Assembly (NCBI RefSeq): GCF_027497495.1 | Contig: NZ_CP114205.1 | Location: 4,650,001-4,714,000, forward strand | Length of the DNA: 64,000 bases | Reading direction: 5' to 3' | Source: Streptomyces tubercidicus | GTDB taxonomy: Bacteria; Actinomycetota; Actinomycetes; Streptomycetales; Streptomycetaceae | Shown: positions 41,534 to 49,626 of the stretch, one piece after another | How positions within the stretch are numbered: position 1 is the first letter of the stretch | Layout of the letters: every line of letters starts with the position of its first letter | Notes under the pieces: generated by a model | The model's database searches: none | Told to the model about the DNA's origin: nothing | The model's input: only the letters and a program-made list of their open reading frames with translations | Program-made: the position numbers and the translations under genes

Positions 41534-43273
41534 ATGCTCGACCACCTGATCAAGGGCGCGACCGTTGTGGACGGGACGGGCACGCCCTCGTACACCGCCG
41601 ATGTCGGCATCCGCGACGGCCGGATCGCCGTCGTCGCGCCGCCCGGTACCGTCACCGAAGAGGCACGCAGCAGTGAGGACGCGACCGGGCTCGTCCTCGC
41701 CCCCGGCTTCGTCGATCCGCACACCCACTACGACGCCCAGCTCTTCTGGGACCCGTATGCGACGCCCTCGCTCAACCACGGGGTGACGACCGTGTCGGGC
41801 GGCAACTGCGGTTTCACGCTGGCCCCGCTGAACCCGGAGCGGCCCGCCGACGCCGACTACACCCGCCGGATGATGTCCAAGGTGGAGGGCATGTCCCTGG
41901 TGGCGCTCGAAGAGGGGGCGCCCTGGTCGTGGAGCTCGTTCGGCGAGTACCTCGACGCCCTGGAGGGGCGGATCGCCGTCAACGCGGGCTTCATGGTGGG
42001 GCATTGCGCACTGCGCCGCTACGTCATGGGGGAGGACGCCATCGGCGGGCAGCCGACGCCCGCGCAGCTGGAGCGGATGCTGGCGCTCTTCCACGAGGCG
42101 ATGGCGGCCGGGGCGTGGGGCCTGTCCACCACCCAGTCCGGCACCCACTCCGACGGGGACGGGCAGCCGGTCGCCTCCCGGCACGCCGCACCGGCCGAGC
42201 TGCTGGCGCTGTCGCGGGCCGTGGGCGAGCACGAGGGCACCCAGATCGAGGCGATCGTGGGCGGCTGTCTCGACCAGTTCAGCGATGACGAGATCGAGCT
42301 GCTCGTCGGGATGAGCGCGGCGGCCGGGCGCCCGCTGAACTGGAATGTGCTGACCATCGACGCGGCCGTGCCCGAACGGGTGCCGCGGCAGCTGGCCGCC
42401 AGCGAACGCGCCCGGGAGGCGGGCGGCCGGATCGTGGCCCTGACGATGCCGATCCTCACGCCCATGAACATGTCCCTGGGCACCTTCTGCGCCCTGAACC
42501 TGATCCCCGGCTGGGGCGACATCCTGGGCCTGCCGGTCCCCGAACGGATCGCGAAGCTCCGCGACCCCGGGGTCCGGGCCGAGATGCTGCGGCGCGCGGA
42601 CAGCAAGGAGGCGGGCGTCTTTCGGCGGCTCACCCACTTCGGCCGCTATGTCATCGGGGACACCTACTCCACGGCGAACGAGGGCCTGACCGGGCGTGTG
42701 GTGCGGGACATCGCGGCCGAGCGCGGCCAGGACCCCTTCACATGCCTGGTGGAGATCTGCGCCAACGACCAGCTGCGGACCGTCCTGTGGCCGATGCCGA
42801 CCGACAACGACCCGGACTCCTGGGCGCTGCGCGCCGAGACCTGGCAGCACGAGGACGTCATGCTCGGCGGCTCCGACGCGGGCGCGCACCTGGACCGGAT
42901 GTGCGGCGCCCCGTATACGACGCGCTTTCTCGGCGACTGTCTACGGGGCCGGAAGCTGATGGGCCTGGAACAGGCCGTGAAGATGCTGACGGACGACCCC
43001 GCGCAGCTCTTCGGCCTGCGCGAGCGGGGCCGTATCGAGGAGGGCTGGCACGCCGACCTGGTCCTCTTCGACCCGGAGCGGATCGACGCGGGCAAGGCCA
43101 CCCTCGTGCACGATCTGCCCGGCGACAGCCCGCGCCTGGATTCCCGGGCGATCGGCATCAACGCCGTATGGGTCAACGGCGTCGAGACGATCCGCGAGGA
43201 CGTGGTGACGGGTGCGGTGCCGGGGACGGTCCTGCGGTCGGGGCGGGATACGAGGACGGTGAGTACGAAGTGA
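41534..43273 (+). CDS. N-acyl-D-amino-acid deacylase (D-aminoacylase) family amidohydrolase
   Basis: 579 residues. Urease/amidohydrolase superfamily: DHLIKGATVVDGTGTPSYTADVGIRDG, metal motif GFVDPHTHYDAQLFWDP, GVTTVSGGNCGFTLAPL, VGHCALR, SDAGAHLDRMCGAPYTTRFL, and a C-terminal EGWHADLVLFDPERI. The family cleaves N-acyl-D-amino acids or related amides; in this operon a lactam or amide intermediate is equally plausible. ATG 41534 with AAGGGG upstream; GTG 41525 is possible. The stop overlaps the next GTG by four bases (GTGA at 43270-43273). Confidence 0.87.
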   Translation: MLDHLIKGATVVDGTGTPSYTADVGIRDGRIAVVAPPGTVTEEARSSEDATGLVLAPGFVDPHTHYDAQLFWDPYATPSLNHGVTTVSGGNCGFTLAPLNPERPADADYTRRMMSKVEGMSLVALEEGAPWSWSSFGEYLDALEGRIAVNAGFMVGHCALRRYVMGEDAIGGQPTPAQLERMLALFHEAMAAGAWGLSTTQSGTHSDGDGQPVASRHAAPAELLALSRAVGEHEGTQIEAIVGGCLDQFSDDEIELLVGMSAAAGRPLNWNVLTIDAAVPERVPRQLAASERAREAGGRIVALTMPILTPMNMSLGTFCALNLIPGWGDILGLPVPERIAKLRDPGVRAEMLRRADSKEAGVFRRLTHFGRYVIGDTYSTANEGLTGRVVRDIAAERGQDPFTCLVEICANDQLRTVLWPMPTDNDPDSWALRAETWQHEDVMLGGSDAGAHLDRMCGAPYTTRFLGDCLRGRKLMGLEQAVKMLTDDPAQLFGLRERGRIEEGWHADLVLFDPERIDAGKATLVHDLPGDSPRLDSRAIGINAVWVNGVETIREDVVTGAVPGTVLRSGRDTRTVSTK

Positions 43274-43518
43274 CCTCCCGGGAGGGGCTGTTCATCGGCG
43301 GGGTCGCGGTCGTGGGGCGGGGCGCGGGCGGACGGTGGCTCGCCTCGCGGCGCACGGTCGGCGGGTGGCTCGTGGTTCGTGGCGCGGGGGCGGGTGCCAT
43401 GCGGCCCGTGGCGCGGGGCGCGGGCGCGGGTCGTATGCGGCCGGTGGCGCGGGGCGCGGGGGCGGGTGGCGTGTGGCCGGTGGCGCGTGGCGCGGCGATG
43501 GCGGTGAGCGTCAAGTGA
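43270..43518 (+). CDS. Small ORF carrying a duplicated aldehyde-dehydrogenase N-terminus and tandem repeats
   Basis: 82 codons. It starts by a GTGA overlap with the deacylase stop and ends by a GTGA overlap with the dehydrogenase start, so it is placed like a translated operon gene. The first 12 residues (MTSREGLFIGGV) copy the dehydrogenase start (MTAPERLFIGGV), then the text turns to Arg/Gly/Ala repeats, MRPVARGAGAGR, in 12-residue units. No domain. Most likely a duplication of the dehydrogenase 5' end followed by minisatellite growth that kept the frame open; whether the peptide has a function is unknown, but it would keep translation coupled. Confidence 0.6.
   Translation: MTSREGLFIGGVAVVGRGAGGRWLASRRTVGGWLVVRGAGAGAMRPVARGAGAGRMRPVARGAGAGGVWPVARGAAMAVSVK
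43399..43497. repeat. 36-bp tandem repeat, almost three copies
   Basis: Units begin at 43399, 43435 and 43471 (ATGCGGCCGGTGGCGCGGGG...). They encode MRPVARGAGAG in frame; a partial unit precedes at about 43375. Confidence 0.85.
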
Positions 43519-44975
43519 CGGCCCCGGAGCGGCTGTTCATCGGCGGGGTGTGGACCGAGCCCGACGGTGGCCACTATGAAGTCATCGACCCGGCGACGGA
43601 GGAGGTCGTCGGGCTGGCGCCCGAGGCGAGCCGGGAGCAGGTGCACGAGGCGGCGTCCGCGGCGCGCGCGGCCTTCCCCGCCTGGTCCCGTACGCCGCCG
43701 CAGCGGCGCGCCGCGATCCTGGACCGGGCCGCGGAGGTGATGCAGCGCGATGTCGCCGCGCACGCCGAGCTGGCGCAGGCGGAGAGCGGCGCTACGACCG
43801 GTACGGCACGCGGTATGCAGGTCGCGGTGGGGGTGGCGCGCTTCCGGCGGTATGCGAAGGGCGCCCTGGAGCCCGTGGAGCAGGGGCTGCCGCCGCAGAT
43901 CAACGAGGCCGGGCCGATGGGGAAGGCGGGCGTGCTCGGCGCCCTGGCGGTACGGCAGCCGGTCGGCGTCGTCACCTGCATCACCTCGTACAACAACCCG
44001 TGGGCCAACCCGGCGGGCAAGATTGCCCCGGCGCTGGCGATGGGCAACACCGTCGTGGTGAAGCCCGCCCCGCAGGACCCGCTGTCGGTCTACCGGATGG
44101 CGGCGGCGCTGGCGGAGGCGGGGGCGCCGCCGGGGGTCGTGAACATCGTCAGCGGCGCCTCCCCGGAGGTCGGCGCCGCGGCCGTGGACGCGCCGGACGT
44201 GGACATGGTCAGCTTCACGGGCTCGACGGCCGTTGGGCAGCGCATCGCCGAGGTATGCGGCCGCGGCATGAAACGCCAGCTCATGGAGCTGGGCGGCAAG
44301 GGCGCCGCGCTGGTCTTCGACGACGCGGACCTGGACTCGGCGGCGGCCGGCATCGGCACGACGTACTCCTTCTACAGCGGGCAGATCTGTACCGCGCCGA
44401 CGCGGGTGATCGCCCAGCGAGGGGTGTACGACGCGCTGGTGGAGCGGCTGACGCGGTACCTCGGGCGGCTGACGGTCGGCGATCCCCGCGCGCCGGGCAC
44501 GGTGGTCGGGCCGGTGATCTCGGCCGCGCACCGGGACCGGATCGAGTCCTATGTGGAGCTGGGCAGAAAGGAGGGCGCCCGGGTCGTGGCGGGCGGCGAG
44601 CGGCCGTCCGCTTTGGAGCGCGGCTTCTATGTCGCGCCTACGCTGCTGGCCGACTGCACCCGGGACATGCGGGTCGTACGGGAGGAGATCTTCGGCCCGG
44701 TGGTCGTCGTCCTGCCCTTCGACGAGGAGGACGAAGGGATCGCCCTCGCCAACGACAGCGACTACGGGCTGATCGACTACGTGTGGTCCGGCGATATCGC
44801 CCGCGCCTTCCGGGTGGCCCGGCAGCTGCGGGCCGGCGGGGTCGGGGTGAACACGGTCGGGCGGAATATGGAAGCTCCTTTCGGCGGCTTCAAGAAGAGC
44901 GGGGTGGGCCGCGACGTGGGCTCGTACGCGCTCCATGCGTACAGCGAGCTGCAGTCGATCGTCTGGCCGGGGTGA
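43515..44975 (+). CDS. Aldehyde dehydrogenase family protein
   Basis: 486 residues of NAD(P)-dependent aldehyde dehydrogenase: LFIGGVWTEPDGGHYEVIDPATEEVVG, SYNNPWANPAGKIAPALAMGNTVVVKPAP (coenzyme lid), FTGSTAVGQRIAE, catalytic Glu258 in LMELGGKGA, nucleophile Cys292 in YSGQICTAPTR, EEIFGPVVVVLPFDEEDEGIALANDSDYGL, APFGGFKKSGVGRDVG. All active-site residues are present. GTG 43515 overlaps the small ORF stop. It likely oxidises the aldehyde made by the preceding monooxygenase/deacylase steps to an acid for CoA ligation, which is inference. Confidence 0.92.
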   Translation: MTAPERLFIGGVWTEPDGGHYEVIDPATEEVVGLAPEASREQVHEAASAARAAFPAWSRTPPQRRAAILDRAAEVMQRDVAAHAELAQAESGATTGTARGMQVAVGVARFRRYAKGALEPVEQGLPPQINEAGPMGKAGVLGALAVRQPVGVVTCITSYNNPWANPAGKIAPALAMGNTVVVKPAPQDPLSVYRMAAALAEAGAPPGVVNIVSGASPEVGAAAVDAPDVDMVSFTGSTAVGQRIAEVCGRGMKRQLMELGGKGAALVFDDADLDSAAAGIGTTYSFYSGQICTAPTRVIAQRGVYDALVERLTRYLGRLTVGDPRAPGTVVGPVISAAHRDRIESYVELGRKEGARVVAGGERPSALERGFYVAPTLLADCTRDMRVVREEIFGPVVVVLPFDEEDEGIALANDSDYGLIDYVWSGDIARAFRVARQLRAGGVGVNTVGRNMEAPFGGFKKSGVGRDVGSYALHAYSELQSIVWPG

Positions 44976-45016
44976 GGTGGGGTGAGTTGACGTGAGGTGG
45001 AGCGGGGGCCGGGGCG

Positions 45017-45106
45017 GCTGGGTCTGAGGCAGCTGGGCCTGGGGCCGCTGGGTCCGGGGTGGCTGGGCCTGAGGCAGCTGGGCCCGGGGTGGCTGGGCCC
45101 GGCCCT
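45017..45106. repeat. 15-bp tandem repeat, six copies
   Basis: GCTGGGCCTGAGGCA-type units begin at 45017, 45032, 45047, 45062, 45077 and 45092, after the dehydrogenase stop codon and before the convergent oxidoreductase. Confidence 0.9.
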
Positions 45107-45169
45107 TGCGGCGAGGGCAGTGGGGTGGGCGACGGTGTGGGGACCGGCCCCGCTCGGTGACCTCCGGCC

Positions 45170-46075
45170 TCACGTGATCGTCAGGACCGCCTTGCCGCGT
45201 ATCTCGCGGTTGACGAGCGCGAGGGCGGTCTGCCCGGCCTGGGACCAGTCCGCCACCCGGTCCACACTCGACTCAAGGCGGCCTTCCGCGACGAGGCGGA
45301 CGAGATGGGCCAGATCCGCGCCGGCGTCGCCGCCCGCCTGAATGCCGATCAGCTTCAGCTGGCCGGCCACGAGCTGGTACGGCTGGACGGGGGTGGGCTC
45401 GCCCGAGGTGGCGCCGATGGAGATGACCGTGCCGCCCGGGGCCATCCGGCCGAGCAACTCACCGAGCAGTGCGCCGCCGACGTTGTCCAGCAGCACGTCC
45501 ACCTCGCCGTCGAGGGTGGCCGTATCGGTCAGGACGTGGTCCGCGCCGAGTGCCGCCAGGCCCGCACCGCGGGCCGGACTGCCGACGAACGCATGCACCT
45601 CGGCGCCCGCCTGATGGGCGAGTTGGACGGCGAAGCGCCCCACCCCGCCGGACGCGCCGGTGATGGCCACCCGCTGTCCCGGCCGCACACCGGCCCTGCG
45701 GAGCGCGCGCAGCGCCGTCACCCCGGCCACCGGGAGGGCGGCAGCCGTCGCGAAGTCCACCGCGTCGGGCAGCACGGCGAGTTCCCCGACCGGGACGGCG
45801 CGGAGTTCGGCCCAGCCCGCATCCCAGCCGAAGGTGATGACGCGGTCGCCGGGCTTGGGGCCGCGGCCACTGGCGGCGGCCCGTTCGACCACACCGGCCG
45901 CGTCCCAGCCCGGGACGGTGCCCTCGGCGGCGTCGTCGGACTTGGGCAGCTCACCGTAGTTCAGCGAGATCGCACTGATCTTGACCAGGACCTCGTCGGG
46001 TCCGGGAACGGGATCGGGCACCTCCCCGAGCGCGAGGCGGCCGGGTACGGAGTGATCGACAACGAGGGCTCGCAT
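45170..46075 (-). CDS. Zinc-independent alcohol dehydrogenase / quinone oxidoreductase (MDR family)
   Basis: 301 residues of medium-chain reductase: LALGEVPDPVPGPDEVLVKISAISLNYGELP, GWDAAGVVE, PGDRVITFGWDAGWAEL, Rossmann motif VAITGASGGVGRFAVQLAHQAGAEV, and LLDNVGGALLGELLGRMAPGG. No zinc ligands in the catalytic domain, so it is of the QOR/enoyl-reductase type using NADPH. ATG 46075 follows GGAG. Not near an operator site; convergent with the aldehyde dehydrogenase. Confidence 0.88.
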   Translation of the reverse strand: MRALVVDHSVPGRLALGEVPDPVPGPDEVLVKISAISLNYGELPKSDDAAEGTVPGWDAAGVVERAAASGRGPKPGDRVITFGWDAGWAELRAVPVGELAVLPDAVDFATAAALPVAGVTALRALRRAGVRPGQRVAITGASGGVGRFAVQLAHQAGAEVHAFVGSPARGAGLAALGADHVLTDTATLDGEVDVLLDNVGGALLGELLGRMAPGGTVISIGATSGEPTPVQPYQLVAGQLKLIGIQAGGDAGADLAHLVRLVAEGRLESSVDRVADWSQAGQTALALVNREIRGKAVLTIT

Positions 46076-46298
46076 GGGATTTCTCCTTCGTGGTGACGGA
46101 CGCTGTGCTGGGGTGAGGTGAGGTGGCGTGGTGCTGATGCTCCAGGTAACCGGTGGGTGACTCCGTTTATTCCGCCCGGTTCGGCTACTCCGCGGCCCTC
46201 GGTCAGGTCGCTCCCGCCCGACCGCTTCCCGGCCCGTCCGTTCGCCTTGGGGCGTGTGGCCTCACCTCCAGCTCGCCGTGGGGCGTACGGCCTCACCC

Positions 46299-47813
46299 TC
46301 AGCGCCCCAGGAAGACCGGATTGGTCATTGCGGCCATAGGGCCCGGCAGGCCCGGTGTCGTGGCGGGGTGGCGGACTTCGGCGCGTATGTAGGCGGCGTA
46401 GTCGGGGGTGGTCTGCCAGGTGACGGTGCCAGTGCCCGAGGGCGGTAGTGGGGCGGAATACAGCCGGCCCTGGTCGGTGACGAAGGAGACCGTGCAGCCG
46501 GGGGCGCCGGAGACGGTCAGCCGGGCGGTGACCTTCGCCGTACGGGGGACCGCCAGCCGCTCGGCGATTCCGGCGTGTTCGCCCCGCTCGCCGGTGACGG
46601 AGAACGCCAGGTCGACCTTCGACGACTCGGCGATCCACACCCGGCCGGCCCGGATGCCGTCCTGCAATGCCCGGCGCGAGAGATCGTCGGCGAGCACCAC
46701 GGTCTGCGGCAGGCCCACGACATCGGGGTCGCGATGGGCGTCGCTGTGGCCGACGGCCGGCAGCCAGTCCGCGCGGCCCTGGGCGTGGGCGACGAGGGTG
46801 TTGTCCCACTCGGCGAGGGTGACTTCGTCATCGGGGGTGTAGGGCCCGTTCCAGACCTCCACCGCATCGGCTTCGTTCAGCCCGAACTTCCAGTTGCAGC
46901 CGATGCAGGTGGCGTGCGGATGTGCCGGGATGACCAGTCCTCCGGCCCGCCGGATGGCGCGTGCGTACTTGCCGAAGGCGTTGTCGCGGGCCCGGTATCG
47001 CCAGTCGATGAAGACCCCTGGGTCCGTGCCCATCGCCACCACGTGCCCATTGCGGGTGGTGACCTCCTCGCCGGTCAGGATCAGCAGGTCGTCGCCCCAC
47101 AGCCCGTCCCAGGCACGGTGTGCGGAGGTGGTGTTGTGCTCGGAGGTGTTGATGAAGTCCAGGCCGGCGGCGCGGGCCAGCGCGGCGATCTCGGCGGGGG
47201 TGCGTTTGCCGTCGGAGTGGACGGAGTGCAGATGGTTGTCGCCGCGGTACCAGGCGCGGCCCCGGCCGCGGGCACGCTCGGGTGGATGGACGGGCGCCGG
47301 GGTGTGCCCCTGGGGGCCGTATTTCAGGGTGATCGTGACGTCGTAGGACAGCCCCTGCGGCGCGACCGTGTACGGCCCAAGAGCGATATGCCAGGTGCCC
47401 GCGTTGACGGGGCCTGGGAGGTAGCCGGGGGTGGCCTCGTCGGCGCGCACGAAGAACTCCGTACGCGCCCCGCCCGACCAGCCGCGGAAACCGGCGCCAC
47501 CGAGGTCCGTGCCCCGTTCGTCGAAGATTCCGATGTCGCAGGCGTTGCCGGCCGTGCCCTCCGGGACGGTGGGTTTGTCGTAGCGATAGGCCACGGCGAT
47601 TTCGCGCACCCCGCGCGGCACTTCCACCGGCAGATAGACGAAGTCGGGTGCGCCCGTGGGCAGATGACCGGTGACCCGCCGGGTCTGCTCGCCCGGCCCA
47701 CCTCCGGTCCGCCCGCCCGCGGCGCTTGCGTCGGCGAAGCTCACACGTCCGAGCGTAAGCGCGCCCGTCGCGCCCGCAACCGCCGAAATTCTCAGAACGT
47801 CGCGTCGTTCCAT
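46299..47813 (-). CDS. Tat-exported PHP-domain (CehA/McbA-type) metallohydrolase
   Basis: 504 residues. Twin-arginine leader MERRDVLRISAVAGATGALTLG predicts Tat export. Residues ~45-180 form a beta-rich domain; the PHP domain follows with DNHLHSVHSDGKRTPAEIAALARAAGLDFINTSEHNT (His-x-His and later metal ligands), LTGEEVTTRNGHVVAMG, PAHPH and VGHSDAHRDPD. PHP hydrolases cleave phosphoesters or other esters with bound metals; CehA/McbA members include carbaryl hydrolases. A C-terminal beta domain ends the protein. ATG 47813; no clear ribosome site. Transcribed alone. Confidence 0.86.
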   Translation of the reverse strand: MERRDVLRISAVAGATGALTLGRVSFADASAAGGRTGGGPGEQTRRVTGHLPTGAPDFVYLPVEVPRGVREIAVAYRYDKPTVPEGTAGNACDIGIFDERGTDLGGAGFRGWSGGARTEFFVRADEATPGYLPGPVNAGTWHIALGPYTVAPQGLSYDVTITLKYGPQGHTPAPVHPPERARGRGRAWYRGDNHLHSVHSDGKRTPAEIAALARAAGLDFINTSEHNTTSAHRAWDGLWGDDLLILTGEEVTTRNGHVVAMGTDPGVFIDWRYRARDNAFGKYARAIRRAGGLVIPAHPHATCIGCNWKFGLNEADAVEVWNGPYTPDDEVTLAEWDNTLVAHAQGRADWLPAVGHSDAHRDPDVVGLPQTVVLADDLSRRALQDGIRAGRVWIAESSKVDLAFSVTGERGEHAGIAERLAVPRTAKVTARLTVSGAPGCTVSFVTDQGRLYSAPLPPSGTGTVTWQTTPDYAAYIRAEVRHPATTPGLPGPMAAMTNPVFLGR

Positions 47814-47987
47814 CCCCGCCCCCGCGTCGTGTCGGTCTCGGTCTCGTACCGCCTCGCGGCCGGCTCGTCGCACCGCGTGAAAACCGTTGTACGCGGGTGC
47901 GACACCGAGCGAAAGGGCTGTGGATAACCGTCGGACGGTGAGGCACGATGCGGTCACGCACACGCCCGACGCGGAGGTGTTCCCAGC

Positions 47988-48812
47988 ATGCGGATCGCGA
48001 CCACGATCTTCCTGACCGACGAGACGATCCGGCCGGACCGGCTGGGCCGCGAGCTGGAGCAGCGCGGATTCGCCGGTCTCTATCTCCCGGAGCACACCCA
48101 TATCCCGGCCAGCCGGGACACCCCCGCCCCCATGGGCGAGCCGCTGCCCCGCGAATACGGCCGTACCCTCGACCCGTTCATCGCCCTCGGCCAGGCCGCC
48201 GCGGTCACCGAGCGGCTCGCCCTCGGTACCGGCATCACCCTGGTCACCCAGCACGACCCGATCGACCTCGCCAAGCAGATCGCGACGCTCGACTTCCTCT
48301 CCGGCGGCCGCTTCACCCTCGGCGTCGGCTACGGCTGGAACGTCGAAGAGGCCGCCGACCACGGGGTGGAGTGGTCGACCCGGCGGGAGCTGACCCGGGA
48401 CCGGGTGGCGCTGATGCGCGCCCTGTGGGCGGCGGAACCGACCGCGTACAAGGGCACATTCGGGTCCGTACGGGCGTCCCATGCGCACCCCAAGCCGGTA
48501 CACGGCGCGCCGCGCATCCTCCTCGGCGGCGGGGCCGGGCCCAAGCTCTTCGGGCAGATCGCCGGGTACGCGGACGGATGGCTGCCGATCGGCGGGCGGG
48601 GGCTGGCCGAGACCCTGCCGGTCCTGCGGCAGGCGTGGGCGGACGCCGGGCGCACGGGCGAGCCGGTGGTGGTGCCGTACGCGGTCCGTCCGTCGCCCGG
48701 GAAGCTGGCGCACTACCGCGAACTCGGCCTCCAGGAGGTGGTGCTGCAACTGCCGCCCGCCGGGGAGGCGGAGGTGCTGCGGACGCTGGACGACTTCGCG
48801 CAGTACTTGTGA
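47988..48812 (+). CDS. LLM-class F420-dependent oxidoreductase
   Basis: 274 residues: MRIATTIFLTDETIRPDRLGRELEQRGFAGLYLPEHTHIP, ALGTGITLVTQHDPIDLAKQIATLDFLSGGRFTLGVGYGWNVEEAADHGVEW, APRILLGGGAGPKLFGQIAGYADGWLPIGGRG: a luciferase-like barrel of the TIGR03619 F420 type. ATG 47988 with GGAGG upstream (47971-47975). Not preceded by the regulon palindrome. Followed by a 14-bp repeat array. Lies 1.8 kb before fbiC, consistent with F420 use. Confidence 0.87.
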   Translation: MRIATTIFLTDETIRPDRLGRELEQRGFAGLYLPEHTHIPASRDTPAPMGEPLPREYGRTLDPFIALGQAAAVTERLALGTGITLVTQHDPIDLAKQIATLDFLSGGRFTLGVGYGWNVEEAADHGVEWSTRRELTRDRVALMRALWAAEPTAYKGTFGSVRASHAHPKPVHGAPRILLGGGAGPKLFGQIAGYADGWLPIGGRGLAETLPVLRQAWADAGRTGEPVVVPYAVRPSPGKLAHYRELGLQEVVLQLPPAGEAEVLRTLDDFAQYL

Positions 48813-48878
48813 CGCGGTACGTGTGACGCCGTGCTCGTGACGCCGTGCTTGTGACGCCGTGCTTGTGACGTACGGCAG
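48809..48878. repeat. 14-bp tandem repeat, five copies
   Basis: GTGACGCCGTGCTT units begin at 48809, 48823, 48837, 48851 and 48865. The first overlaps the LLM stop codon (TGA at 48810-48812). Confidence 0.9.
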
Positions 48879-49094
48879 CGCGCCGTACCGGATGGGTGAC
48901 GACGGCGGGCGGAGTGCCTGATGGCTCGGGGCGGGGGATCGCGCCCGGTGCCCTAGGACCATCGGCGTAAGGCCCTCGTCTCCGGGGTCGGTACCGAAGA
49001 CCGATTCGCGCTCGCCCCGTCCAGTCGTAGCGTCGAAGGTGAGGATCCGTTGAAGCACCCGCACTCAACGGTCCAAAGAGACCAAGGAGACCCC

Positions 49095-49493
49095 ATGCCT
49101 CGCCTCGACCACACGATCGTGCACAGCACCGACCGCTTCGCCTCCGCCCGGTTCCTGGCCGAGCTGCTCGGCGTACCCGGGCCCAAGGCGTTCGGCCCCT
49201 TCGCCGCGCTCAAGCTGGACAACGGGGTGGCCCTCGACTACGCCGAGCATGTCGCGGGCGGCGAATTCGTCCCGACGCACTATGCGTTCCTGGTGACCGA
49301 CGAGGAGTTCGACGGGATCTTCGGCCGGATAAAGGAGCGCGGTCTGTCCTACTGGGCCGACCCCATGCGCAGCAAGCCTCAGCAGATCAACCACCGGGAC
49401 GGCGGCCGCGGTGTCTACATTTTTGACCCCGACGGCCACGCCATGGAGTTCTTGACCAAGACGTACTCCGACGAGCTGCTGGCCAGTCTGTAA
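49095..49493 (+). CDS. Single-domain VOC (glyoxalase-fold) protein
   Basis: 132 residues: MPRLDHTIVHSTDRFASARFLAELLGV, ALDYAEHVAGGEFVPTHYAFLVTDEEFDGIFGRI, GRGVYIFDPDGHAMEFLTKTY. His6, His72 or nearby, and Glu in HAMEF give the metal-binding pattern of the fold. Reaction unknown. ATG 49095 has AAGGAGA at the right spacing. Encoded just upstream of fbiC but with its own terminator-like spacer. Confidence 0.85.
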   Translation: MPRLDHTIVHSTDRFASARFLAELLGVPGPKAFGPFAALKLDNGVALDYAEHVAGGEFVPTHYAFLVTDEEFDGIFGRIKERGLSYWADPMRSKPQQINHRDGGRGVYIFDPDGHAMEFLTKTYSDELLASL

Positions 49494-49626
49494 GCGTGCG
49501 GTGCGCCGCCGCCGGGAAGTGCCCCCTCCGAGCCCTGACGGAACCTCCGCCCGCAGTGATCAGCGGCACATCAACGGTCCCTTCTCCGGCGGCGGGGCTG
49601 TCAGTGGGCGCTCGTATGCTCGGAGG

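Noticed and set aside
43399..43497. CRISPR-like repeat array
   Set aside because: Units are contiguous with no unique spacers and lie inside a reading frame; minisatellite instead. The same applies to arrays at 3945, 24517, 45017 and 48809.
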